Shown in pieces: positions 49,035 to 62,200 of a DNA stretch of 64,000 nt. Each line of letters opens with the position of its first letter. Position 1 is the first letter of the stretch. The translations under genes and the position numbers were made by a program. The notes under the pieces are model-generated. The model saw nothing but the letters and a program-made list of their open reading frames with translations, did not search any database and had not been told where the DNA came from. The stretch covers positions 5,456,001 to 5,520,000 of the forward strand of contig NC_057792.1 of the NCBI RefSeq assembly GCF_014905175.1, in the 5' to 3' direction. The stretch comes from Aphidius gifuensis (Eukaryota; Arthropoda; Insecta; Hymenoptera; Braconidae).

Positions 49035-50550
49035 TCGGATAATTATTTAAATAATTAATTAATATATAATACCAAAAAAAAATGGAATGTATTATAAATA
49101 TCACCAATATTTAATTTATTATTTATTATTTTTTTCAACAACAATCACGATAGTATTAACAAAAAAAACTGTCAAGTTTGTTGTTTTTCTTTTTGCTAAG
49201 TATATTAAAAAAAAAAAAAAAGGAAATAACACTTTATGGAGAAGAGGGGATATATTTTTGTTTAATTTATTTATTAAACAATATGTTATTATTAATTATT
49301 AATTATAATGGAAGTTGTGGTAATATATATAATTTTGTAATTCGAATTTATTTTAAGTGATTATGTCATCTTCTACGTTGTTTCTTTTTAAATGTTAATT
49401 TTATTATATATATATATTTATTTTATTTATTATATTTTTATTGTTTATGATGACTGATGAGTTTGTGCTTCTGGTTTTTTTTTTTTTGTTTCTTATCGAT
49501 AAAATTGATGATTAAGAAGGGGAAAATACTGATAGTAAAAACCAGCTGATGACGTACATTTACAAATTATTATTATTATATTAATAAAATTTTAAAACTT
49601 TTTTTTTTCGGTTGGTAATTTATTTAAAATTAAATATAGAGTTTTAATGATAATTTTTTGTTTTGCAATAGAAAAAACCCATGACAATTATTATCTTTAA
49701 ATAGATAATTTAAATATTTAAAAAAAAATCCCAATTGATAATAGCCATATCTTTTGTAGAAAAACAAAATAAAAATTTTTGTATCTAAAAAATGACTATG
49801 ACTAAAAAATAAATAAATAAATAAATAATTTTTTAATCAATAATTAAAGTTTTATAATTATTACATCAATTATTAATTGTAGTAATTTTTTATAAATAAA
49901 TTTAACAATTAATTTACATAGATGTAAATAATTTCTCAATGATAAATCTGAGGTTATTGCACTTGACTTTGATTGTTAATAAATCTTCCTGGTTATAAAA
50001 AAAAAAAATCTAATAACAAATATTGAATAATGATAAACATAAAAAATTATGGAATAATGTAAAAAATAATAATAATATAAAATAGTGGGAGTTGTTCGAT
50101 CAACAGGTCATGAATAAATGATAAGCCTATTGTTGATAAAAAAATGTCGTCATGACGACATTCTAAATTTCGGTCGACCAATCACGTTAAACCACATCGT
50201 TGTTTAAAAATTTTAACCAATAGAAATTCGTAATTTTTTTATTGACGTATGTAACAATACCCCCACTCGGTTGAGTCATGTAAATAGTATTGTCAGTTAC
50301 ATCAGAAATTTCATCAAGTAAGGAAATCGAAATGAAGAAAAAAGTTGAATGTAAAAACGTGATGACCAAGATTCATTTTATCGTTGGTTTTCATTAAGTG
50401 AACAACAAAATTTTTCAACAAATAAATTAACAATAGTTATTAAAAGTTTATTAATAATTTAATAATTGTATTTATTGGTTATTTATTTAAATATTTATAA
50501 CCATATTGTGAATTTTTTATTTTATTTTTGTTTTATTTTGATGGCCTATA
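49035..50550. promoter_or_regulatory. Shared 5' region of RNF34-like gene and XBP1
   Basis: 1.5-kb divergent interval. Most is A/T-rich, but 50080-50370 is GC-richer and contains a 20-bp perfect palindrome centred on CATG (50143-50162, arms AATGTCGTCA), an ERSE-like element (separate entry), a second CCAAT (about 50217) and TGACGTA near 50243. Another TGACGTA lies at about 49550. CREB/ATF-type sites are therefore clustered upstream of XBP1. Confidence 0.55.
50178..50196 (+). promoter_or_regulatory. ERSE-like element upstream of XBP1
   Basis: CCAAT, nine bases, CCACA. The mammalian ER stress response element is CCAAT-N9-CCACG, bound by NF-Y plus ATF6 or XBP1, so spacing is exact with one mismatch in the last base. 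It is 355 bp upstream of the ATG. Confidence 0.5.
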
Positions 50551-52225
50551 ATGAGTTCAATGAGAAGTGTCATCATAACATTGCCTAAAGGCATGCAAAA
50601 ATCAACAATTGTTGGTGCTGATTTTAATTTAACATCATTATTAAATAATAATAATAATTTTAAACAACAACAATTACAAAATATTGGAGTTAAAATGGAG
50701 CCAGAATATGATGATATGGAATATACTGATAATGATGACGTTAAACAAGATGGTTGGAGTAAAGGAAAAAAAAGGAGGCTTGATCATTTAACATGGGAAG
50801 AAAAATTACAACGAAAGTAAGTAATAATTAATTAATTAATTAATTTTACTATGAATAATTATTAACAAGTAAAATTCAGTTAAATTTCTATGAAAAAAAG
50901 TTCTAGAAAATTTACTCCATTATTACTATTAATTGTTAGAAATTATTATATAAATAAATAATATAATTATAATTTTATAAAACTAATTATAAATATTAAT
51001 TTGATATTTTTTAGAAAATTAAAAAATCGTGTTGCTGCACAAACATCACGTGATCGTAAAAAAGCAAAATTAGATGAACTTGAAGACACAGTACGTGCAT
51101 TAAAAGAAAGTAATGATATGTTAACTGAAGAATGTTCATTATTAAGAAGTCAAAATGATACATTAATGGCTGAAACATTAAAGCTACGTAAAGAATGTGA
51201 AATAAATAAAAATAAAATTGATAATAATTATTGTAAAAAATGTCATGATAATGTCAATTGTAATGCTACCTCACTGGGATCAGCTGTATCCCCAATTAAC
51301 CCTCTGCCGCAGGGTGGAGCAATACAAATGGCATCATTGATGACACCAAATGCAAAATTAATAATCAAGATAATGATACTTTATTTCCTTTCGACGAAAT
51401 CCTTGAACATTTACAAGGAACAAATATCAATGAACTCGATGAATTTGCAGAAGATCTTTTGCGAGAAGTTACAGCCCAAATTCAAGCAAATACTAATCAA
51501 TCTAATGAACAGGTAATTATCATTATTATTACCTTTAAAAAAAATTAATTATTCAATGATAATAATCTTTGTTCCTTTTTTTTATATTGTTTCAGACCCC
51601 AGTTACAGAAAATACCATTGAAAAATCTGACGATACAGAAAGAATGGTGGGGACGTCATCAAAAAATGTGGACACCAGTAGAATCAGTAAAAGCATAAAT
51701 AATATAAATGATTATTCATCATTAGCTCCATGTATTGTACCAATATTATCAGATGATATATTAGATCAACAAACAATACAATTAAATAATAATGATACAG
51801 AAGGATCGTTTGATATTAACATTAAAAAAGAAAATAAAACAGCTAAAAATAACTTGTGTGATACAGTTTATGGTACTTATGATGAGGCAACAAATTGCAT
51901 AACAATATTATGTCAAAATGATGGTGATAATATTAATAGCATTGAAGTAAATGAAATAATACAAGATGATGATTTATTAAAAAATAGCCATCTTAATAAT
52001 GACAGTATTAAAAATTCACCAGCATATACATTTACTGATTCTTTATCACCATCAAGTATAAACTCAGATGATTCAGATTTAATAAATTTTACAAAACAAA
52101 ATGATTCAAATTTATCTGATTATGGATATGAATCACATGATTCATTAAATATTGATAAATATACTACAAATTGTTGTGATGAACTTGCTGACATTCCTTA
52201 TGAATTATTTCCAAGTTTAGTTTGA
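50551..52225 (+). CDS. Xbp1: XBP1 bZIP transcription factor of the unfolded protein response
   Basis: Conventional exons 50551-50816, 51015-51512 and 51596-52225, plus an unconventional IRE1 intron 51284-51306. Removing those 23 nt gives an open product of about 456 aa ending in ADIPYELFPSLV. Without it, translation shifts and ends at TAA 51696-51698 (about 288 aa). The bZIP is clear: basic region KLKNRVAAQTSRDRKKAKLD, then a leucine zipper (LEDTVRALKESNDMLTEECS). The spliced C-terminal half is acidic and Asn/Ser/Asp-rich with FDEILEHLQG and INELDEFAEDLLREV, consistent with the transactivation domain. In insects and mammals IRE1 cleaves XBP1 mRNA under ER stress to make the active factor. Start MSSMRSVIITLPKGMQK was taken as the first ATG in frame. 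Confidence 0.95.
51276..51315 (+). promoter_or_regulatory. Xbp1: Twin IRE1 cleavage hairpins flanking a 23-nt intron
   Basis: Hairpin 1: GGGAT (51276-51280), 7-nt loop CAGCTGT, ATCCC (51288-51292), cleaved after CAG at 51283. Hairpin 2: ACCCT (51299-51303), 7-nt loop CTGCCGC, AGGGT (51311-51315), cleaved after CTG at 51306. Both loops fit the C-N-G|C-N-G rule of IRE1 substrates. The intron is 51284-51306, 23 nt, the same length as in fly Xbp1. Confidence 0.93.
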
Positions 52226-53266
52226 TAAATAAGTGTCCATTTGTCTTTGGATAATTATAAACATTTAATTATCATTTATATGATCTGGAATTTTTTTAAA
52301 AAAAGACTCAATTATTTTAAAGATAATTTGGACTTTTTAATTATTATTTTTATTTATTATTACAATTTATATTGTGGTAATTGTACATAAAACCAGTTTA
52401 GATATATTTTTTATATTCAAATTTATTATTATTATTATTGTAATATTGTTTTGTCATTGAGCCGTGTAAACTAGTTTACATAATATTGATTTAGCAAATC
52501 AATTATTTAAGCATAGGCCTCATCATAAGATAATAATTGTATAACAATCGATATAATAATTTATTTAATATTCATAATTCGTTATTTATTAAGCGATTCT
52601 AATAATTGTATTAGCTTTTGTTGTATATTGTGAAAAATAAATGATACTGGAGTCTGATTTTGTCACAAAGTAAAACAAAAAAATTTCATTAAAATTGTTG
52701 TTTATTTATTCCCTATTTTTTTTTCAACATTTGGCTATTAATTAATTGATTATTTGTGATTAATTATTAATACTGTATTAATAAGATTTTTCAAACTATT
52801 TATTGAACATTATTTTTTATTTTTCAAAAGATTTAAAGATTTTTTAATATTAATTTGACAAAGTTGTTTTATCAATTTGTACATTAAATATTTTTATAAC
52901 AAATTATGTGCGCTATTTTTGATCATTAAAATATTAATAATAAAAAAAAATATTACTTCAACTAGTAGCTGATAAAAGAAAAAAAAATTGTTAATAGATT
53001 TTTTCTCTTTTTTTTCGAGTTTTATTTCTTCCAATTTTAGGAAGACCATTGATTAATTAAAACAAGCATTTGAATAAAATTTTCTATAAGGCTAAAATTA
53101 GAATAAAAAAAAAAAAAAAACAAAACGATTTACTTGTGGTTATAATTAAATAATTAACCACAATGAATTGTTTTTGTTTTATTTTTTTAAATTATAAAAT
53201 AAAAATATACTTTCTTTTTTTAGTGTTATAATATTTTTTTTTTCTTTTAATATTGTTTAAAATTAT
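52226..53266. other. Convergent 3' flanks of XBP1 and paxillin
   Basis: Contains the XBP1 3' UTR, with AATAAA near 52637, and the paxillin 3' UTR. No coding or RNA gene recognised. Confidence 0.5.
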
Positions 53267-56200
53267 CTAGCCAAATAATTTTTCAAAACAACCGTGACAG
53301 TATGGTTTATCATTTTGTTCTTTGAATGTTCCCTTGTTTAATTGTTTCAAGCAAAAAGCACAAACAAAATGTTCTGGATGAAATTTACGAAACATTGCTG
53401 TTATACAACGACCTAAAAATAAATAAATAAAATTTATAAAACAAGCATTTTTTATTTTATTATTTAATTTATTATTTAATTTACCAGTTATTGGCTTATG
53501 ACATCCAGCACAAAGTGAACCACGTTTTGCATGATAATGAGTCTCACAATAAGGCAAACCTTCGTGATCAAAAAATGAGCCACCTTGAAATTTTTGTCGA
53601 CAATCCTAAAAACAAAAATAATATATAAATAAATTAATATAATAAATTAAATAAATTTTAACAGCTTTGAAATTATATATTTTGAAAATATATTTTCACA
53701 ACATGTGTTGTGATATTTTCAACATCTTAAATATCATGTTAATACAAGATAAATAAAGTCAAAAAATTACTGGCAAATATCCAATTTGATTCAGCATAAT
53801 CTGTAAAAACCTTGAAATAAAAATTATAAATTTTAAATAAATTAATACATTCATCAAATCTGAACTCAAATTTCATTAAATGAGTCAACAGATCGAAGAA
53901 ATTAAATATTCAAAATTAAATGATAGAAAGTATTGATTAAAAAAAAATTAAATACAAATACTTTTTGACAATACACACAATATCCTTGCCCTCGACAAAA
54001 GGTCATGGCCCTTTACCCCCCAGCCACCCCCCTGCACTTACAATAAAAAAAAAAACAAAAAATATTTGAAAAAAAAAATAAACAAAAATCAAGTGCAAGA
54101 ATTTAATTCATGCACTTTTTCCTAACTGTATTTTTGTGTTGTTGTTTTTTTTGTTTTTTTTTTGTTTTTTTTTTTTTTATTTCCATACGTTTTATTGTTA
54201 TTAAATTACATAATCATTAATAGGAATTAATAGTTATTTCTACGCAAAAAAAAAAAATGTTTTATCATTTTTTCTATAAAAAATGAAATTTTATTTTATG
54301 AGAATAATAATAATTGTAAATAATATTTGGCTCGTGTGTATTATCATCAAGTGTTTGAAAAAATTTTTTTATAATTTTAAAACATTTAAAAAAAAATTTC
54401 TAGTCATCAATCTGTCATCGAAGAGATTTTTGTTTTTAAATTTTTTGTTTTTTTATATTTAAATTTTTTTTTAAATTGCTGAGGGTTTGCTCCACATTAT
54501 TGGAGCTGGGGGGCATACAGGACAAGATGACAGAGAGACTGATTAAAATTTTTCTTATCAAATGTTGATATTTTTCTTCTTTTTAACTTGAAAATATTTA
54601 AAAATAAAAATTATGCTTCTGTAGCTTCTTCTTCTCCTTCATCGTCATCATCATCAACACCAACGCATTTTTGACAGACTGGTTTGCCCTCCATTGCATA
54701 AAAAGACTTTCCAGACACTGGATTCTTGCAATCCTAAAATAAACATCAATGAAAAACACAAAAATAATAAATATACTTGAAAAGATCAAGTAAAATTTTG
54801 ACACAACAAATGACTCAATTAATATCCTGTAATAAAAAAATATATAATTAAATAAATAAATAATAAATATTTATACCCTGCAAACAAAACAATCAGGATG
54901 CCATTGACTGTTTAATGCAGATATATAATTTTCCATAATAGCACGATTACATCCACCACATTTTGGTGCAAACATATCAAAATAATCATCTCGACAATAT
55001 GGTTTTCCATCACGTTCATGAAAGCCTTCTTCACCAAATTGTTTTCCACATTGAGCACAGAAAAAATGCTCAGTATGCCATGTTTTTTCCAATGCAGTAA
55101 CACATTTCTGCAAAAGATAAAATAATGAAATTAATAAACAAATATATTTATAAATAATAAATAAAATATAAAATATAATTTTACATCAAGTATTGGTCCA
55201 TTACAATAAGCACATCTTGGTGAAAATAAATTATGATAATCAGTTTCACAATATGGATGTCCTTCACGTTCAAAAAAATTTCTTGTACCAAGTTCTTCAC
55301 GACAATGTGTACATGTAAAATGTTCTGGATGCCATGTTTTACCAAGTGCTGTTATAACTTGTCCAACAATTGGTTTTTCACATGCACTACAACAACCTTT
55401 TTGTGTTGTATTAACACCTTGTCTACTCATGTCTGCTTGTAAATTACCAAGCATAGAATCCAATTGATTTTGTTTAAATATAATATTACTACTTTCACCT
55501 TTTTGTGGTTGATAATTATGTGATGTTTGTGTTTCAGTTATATGAATTTTAGATTGTTGTTGTGATGTTGTTGTATTTGATGGTGATGATGATAATAATA
55601 ATTCACCAGGTAATGGACTTGGTATACTTTTTGTTGCTTTATTTGGTTTTGCATATGGTGAATCAGTAACTGTTTGATGTTGATGAGTACTACCGTTTAT
55701 CTAAAAAAAAAAAAAACAATTAAATAAACAATAATAATTATTTTTAAATTATATTTTTCAATTAAAATTATTTGTAATAGTTTTATTTCGATAATTTATA
55801 ATTAATATTTAACTAAACCTTTCTTGTCTCAGTGAGCTTCCAAGACTGACTGAACTAAACTCTCATGATCAAAGATAAATTTTTTTGAAAAAATAAATAA
55901 ATATATAAAAATCAAACTACTAAAAATCCCCACTACATTATTTAAATCAAGAATAAACATGAAAATGAGGAAAAGAGAAAGATGACATTGGTGATGATGA
56001 TTCTTAGGATTTTGTTATATTGAGGGGGTTTAATTTGTGGTACTGATGCAAGTTATTTTAGTAACTTGGCCAGCCAAGAATGGGCAGACAGACGTTTTTA
56101 AATATCAAAATTGTATTTTAAATCAAGTGGGACATGTGGTTATTTTATTATTTAAAAAATTATTCCTTATTTTGTCGAATTAATAATAAAATTAATCTAG

Positions 56201-59200
56201 TATTTTTAAGGAAGTATATAACTTGATTCAATTTTGTACATTGTATAAAATGAAAAAAAAACAAATGGTTATGACAAACTGCATGAATTATTAAGATGCA
56301 AAATAAGACAAAATAAAATTATATATTTTATAGTTTTACAATTAAATTAATCAACTTTTACTAATGTACTATCAACAGATTACTAATGTACTCTTTTAAT
56401 TACCTTGAATTCTGATAATGATGCCATAAGATCATCAAGTTCTTTTGTTGCATTTGATGCAGTATGACCATTTGTAAAGCTTCTATTAAGTGAACCATGA
56501 TTTGGAAAACCTTCATAAATTGGCTGAACTTCAGTTGATGTTTCTTGTATTGTAACTTTAACTCTTCCATCATTTGTATATTCTCTGTTGAAATATATTT
56601 GCATTAAATATTTTAATATAATTTATCTATTGTTTATTTATTTATTAAAAATATTGTAATATTTTCTTTACCCATTTGGCACTGCTGTACTCAATTCTTC
56701 AAGTAAATAATCAACAGTAGGTCGTGATGTTGACAAACTACTTGCTGATCTCATTGTTGGACTTGTTGATCCTCTCAAATCTTGAGTTAATTAACAATCA
56801 AAACTTATAGATATAATATTAACAAAGAAACAACAAAAAAAAAAAAATCAGTAAAATCATTTTTTTCTAAAATGAAATTTATTTTTTGTTAACCATTTAA
56901 AAATAGATATATTTTTTGCAATATTTATTGGCAATATTCCAATATTTCAATCAACTTTTACTGGCGAATAATTTTATTATAAATAATATAATGATAATTT
57001 AATTATTTTAAAAACTCACCACCAGAACGATCTTGAAATTGTGAATTATATCTTGCATTACTTAAATCTTGAAGCAATGTATCGAGCTCAGATAAATTAT
57101 TATTCAATGATGGCATTTTACCAGATGATTGATAAGGCAAACTATTTAGCTTTACAGATTCTTCAATAACTTCTCTGTTTTGATAAGTTGGCTAAATAAA
57201 AAAAAAATTAAATAAAATTTATACAAAGTAATTATATAAAAAAAAAAAAGAATCTAAACAAAATAGAGATTTATTTTTTCATTTGTAATTTATGTAGCAA
57301 TTTTTTTTTTTTTTTTAAAGAATTATGAAAGAATGAATAACAAGTGTTTAAATTTTGTTTTTACTGGCATGGGAAAATTTTTAGTAGTGTAGTGTCGTGT
57401 GCCAAAGACGAATTTGTATTTTGTATTCGTGTATAATGATGATGTCAGAGAGATTTTTTATATTTTGACTTTTCAATTTATCAATAAAAAAAAATATATA
57501 TATGTATATTCAAATAATAACAGAGAAATGAGCTGAAATAGTGGAAAAAATAATTTTTTTTATTTATTTTTTCAGATGAAAATTTATTGGGGAAGATTAG
57601 ATAGTTAAAAAAAAATGGGTCAGTATATAAAAACTAAATCAAATTGATTAATAAATATTTAAAAACAAAAAGCAAACAAATAATTTGACCTAGAATAAAT
57701 TTTTGGGTTTATATGACTTTTTTTTGATTGGATGTTTTGATGAGTAATTAAATTGGAATATTAAATAAATGCATTGAGACTAAAAATAATATTAAACGTT
57801 CAAATGAGACTTGGATAAATTGTCCAAGACAGTAATAATAAAAAACATCAAGTCAAAAATGTAATTGACCCTGTTATTTTCAACAAATATTTTGCCAAAT
57901 ATTAAAATGATTTATAAACAAATTTTATTTTTTTGTTCGTTACATGACATACACATGTGTTGCATCAATTGACAACGCAATTATAATATAAATATAATGA
58001 TGATTTTAAATATTTATAAAATATAAGAATTAATTTAAATAATAAATTGATAATGCTTTTTTAAATTATTCATAAATTTTGTTGGAAAAAAGTATATATT
58101 TTTTGCACACGAATTTTTTTTTATAAATTTATTTCAAAAGTTAATATTCAATCGAAATTTATTTTTATAAAAAAATTTCGAAATAATAAATATAAAAAAT
58201 TATAATTTTAAATAAAATTTATTGTTTATTTTTTATTCAACAATATTAAAATGTTGAAAAGCTTTTAAAATTTTGCAGCATTAAATAATAATAAAGATGA
58301 ATAAATAATCAATTTTATGAGGTACTAAAAAAATAATTTTAGATGTATTTTTGCTTTAAGCTGTTTTTCTTCGTGTGATATTTGTAATTTAATGAAAATA
58401 AAATTAATTAAAAAATTTATCCAAGGTATATGATGCGATAATAATAATCTTGATAATAATCTATAATAATAAATAAAAATAAATAAACATTTCATACAAT
58501 ATTTGAAAGATTAATATGAAAAAAAAAAATTAAATTTGAAATAATAATAACATTGTGTCATTACAATAAAATGACTAATTAATAAATTTTTAAACTAATT
58601 AATTTTGAATTTATCAAAGATATATGATTAAAGTAAATTTTAAATAAATAAATAAATTTTTAAATGAAATATTTATTTATTTATCGTATGATATACTGTT
58701 GTCATAATTTTTTAAAAATTCAAAATAATCATTAAATCATTATGTCAATATGTTACTATGCTTTTATTATTTTTATAATGATTTATTTTAATTTTTAAAT
58801 AACTTATTATTTCTATACTAATACATGCTTCATGATGTATTTCGGGGGAATTATTTATCAGGAATATTTTATGGTAAGACGATTTGAGTGGAAAATTTGT
58901 GTTTAAAAAATATTGTCATTTATAATTTTCTACTAGGTAAACTTTATTCATTCTATTATATTATTTTTTCCCTTCATTTTAAAGTTTAAAAAAAAAAGAC
59001 AATGCCAGCGAACAGGTACTATAAAAGTTTCAACAATAAATAATTTATTAGCTTATTCCTCGATGCGTCGAATGAAAAAAAAAAAAAACAAAGAAAATCA
59101 ATGGTGTATGCAAGTTTTGAGAAACAAGCAGGTGTCTTTTGTAGAAATAACGGATCAATACAAGAAAATATTCTATAAATGTACATACACATAAAAACCA

Positions 59201-62200
59201 CTATTAACTGTATTGAAAAAAAAAAATTTTACAATAAATTTTTCCAAAATAATTTAAAACAAAAATTAAGAAAAAAAAAAAAAATTCTATATTTAAATTT
59301 ACAGAAAATTGAGAAGGTCATTTTACAGCCTCGTTCAAAGATAAAATATAAATAATAAAAATAAAATAAATAGACATAAAAAAAGATTTTAAATAGCAAA
59401 AAAAAAAAGGTTTTAAATTAAAAAAAAAAAAACTTAAATAAAACAATATTAAACAGAATTTAAAAAAACATTTAAAATAATTTTTTTTTTTTTGGAGACG
59501 AATAGACGTCAATTGAAAATTGATTTGCGTCATCAACCAACAAAGCCACATCTTGTTTTTACCAAATTACAATATACAAATGCAAATGATCAATCATCAA
59601 CTTAAACTAACTATACATACACAATACATGTAATCATTTTTTTTTAAATATTATTTTTTATATTTTTACTTATGCATATTTTAAGTTAACATAATAATTT
59701 ACTTGCCAATTTTATTTATGCAATTTATTAACAAAATTATTAACGCTCATTTTTATATTTAATTTTTCAATATATAAATATATTTTTAATATTAACAATT
59801 AATAATTTATCAATGACAATAAATTATCTAAACTTAAATCAATAAATATTAATTTGTTTTAATTAAAATGCAAAAATTTCAAATTCAAAAAAACTAAAAA
59901 TATTTACAAGTAAAAGTATTTTTTTTTTGAGCTTTAAAAATATTTGGAAGCTTTTATTTATTGATAGAGACATCTATTGAGCTTGCAAGTTGATATTTGA
60001 GCTTTTTAAAAATTATAATAATCAACTTTTTTACCGACTGATTGTAGAATATTAATTTTTTTTTTCAAAAGAAAAAAAATACTTGGAATATTATATTTTT
60101 GATGTAATAAATTTTAAAATAGCATTTTTAAAGAGTTTATTAAGTACTTAGTATTAGGAAAATTAATTTTTCATTTCTGACTTACCGATTGTGGTGGCAA
60201 GGGTGATGTATGATTTTCATAAGAGCGGTAAACATTTGATCCATGATTTCTTGCTCCATTTAATGATCCATAACCAGGTGTTGGATTATTTGTAACATGA
60301 TGATTATTTTCTGGTGATACTGTATTTTGTAAATCAGCCAATAATGCATCTATAAAATAAAAAATAATAATACAATTAAATAAACAATAAGGTACATTTA
60401 AATATTGAGTAAATAAAAAAAAATAATAATTAAAATTTGTTTGTCGAAATAATAATTACAAAATATTATTACAAAAATAATAATAATAAAATAAATAAAA
60501 ACACTTGTTTATTGGCATTTTAAGAATGTTTTTAAATTTTTTCGCTTTTTTTTATTCTAAGAATATTTATTGTGAAATGAAAAACAAATTATCGTTTATG
60601 TAATTAATTCGTAAGTCATAGTCTGTATTTTTTTAAAACCATATATGTTATTTATAAAAAAAAATAGTTTTGTTATTAAAAAATAAGAAGAAAACGATTA
60701 TCCAGTGATAAATGTTTTTGTTTTTGAATTTTCTAAATATTATTGTTTAGAAAATAATTAAGACTTCTCACCGAGACTCAAAACTTCTGGTGATTCTTCA
60801 AATTTTTTAAGTAATTGTTTATTAATTTTATTCTTAATAATATTAACTGTTTCACTATTATTTTCTTCCATTATCATTGTAATTTTTTAATTTTTAAAAC
60901 ACTTAATTATCAATGGAAATAACACACACATTTTTCTATTTTAAAATTAACTTTTTTTAAAAAAGCTCACTGTCAGCTTATATAAAGCCGGCTGGTTTGT
61001 GTGTTCTCAATATTGTGAAAACTAAATAAATAATAAAACTAATTTAAAAAAATAAATGTTGCATCAAGTTTTAGGTGGGAGAAATTCCAGAGAATTGCAA
61101 CCACAGAAGAAGAAATATAAGTTACTTATTTGACCTCGAGGATGCCTTATCGACTCTTCCGGAGTCGCCTGACTGGATTTATAAAAAAAATTATTTAAAA
61201 AAAAAAAAAACATTCCAACTGTCCAACAACAAACCTGTCAACGAACTTGTTGAATACTTGTTGTTTTTTTTTTTTTTTCAATAGTTTATTCATTCATATT
61301 AGAAATGAAAATAAATTTATTAAAAAAAAAAAAACCAAATTGTCTTGTGAATTATTCAAGAACAGTTTGGTATATTTAAATAATTATTTTTTTTTAATTT
61401 TTATCATTTTGTTTACTCACTTATGTGATCTTCCCAGGGTTCATGTTTTTGAATTGTTTTTAAACGATTTGATATGATTGGAACAATTGGTGACGTTGCT
61501 CTTGAAATATTCATTTTAATAATTTATTTATAAACAGTTTATTTGTTGATCTATAAAAAAAAACTACTCTACACTTTATTTAAACAATATATTATTTACT
61601 TATTAAATAATATAAATTATTTAAAAAATAATTTTCTATTCTAATTTTAAGCACGTGTGTTACTTTCTTGCTTTTTTTTTTGGTCAAGAAAATTAAAGTA
61701 GTATAAAAATAAAACGTAAATTGGAACATAAAATTTACAAGATAATTAACGAAATAAAAATTTAATAAATAATAAATTAAATTAACAATAATTAAAAGCT
61801 GTTGTTAAAAAATTGAAATGATTGAAAATTGCATTTATAATAATTATTGATAAACAAATATAAAACACAAAGAAAAAATGAAAAATAAATTTATAAAAAA
61901 ACAATCACCACTTGAAATAAATAATAATTATTGTTTTTTAATATAACAATTGACAAGAGTACAAGTATGTCTCGATAGTAACGAAGTTAGATGACTTTTA
62001 ACATAAATATTTAAACTCCCAAGAGTTTGTGATTTGTTGAATGTTTTTAAATAAATTTTTTAAGTAGTAAGTATACCAATACTATATTCACATATTCAAC
62101 ATCTCACTTTGGTTAATATATTCAACCCAGTCGTACAGCATGATCTGTATTATTATATATTTTTATATTCACATTTGAACTAGTTACCATCTAGACGATA

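Noticed and set aside
49087..49360. Small plus-strand ORFs between RNF34-like gene and XBP1.
   Set aside because: They consist of A/T-rich codons with homopolymers, and the interval fits a promoter or 5' UTR.
59019..59551. Two minus-strand ORFs in the paxillin intron.
   Set aside because: Low-complexity F/L/K/I sequence, no splice sites in matching phase and no recognisable domain.
61126..61172. Possible extra paxillin exon near 61126-61172 (minus), or plus-strand ORF containing YLFDLEDALSTLPESPDW.
   Set aside because: Composition and a GTAACT donor on the minus strand look exon-like, but no frame continues in the phase required by first exons C or D, and the plus-strand reading has no usable donor. 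Left uncalled; it may be a non-coding 5' exon.
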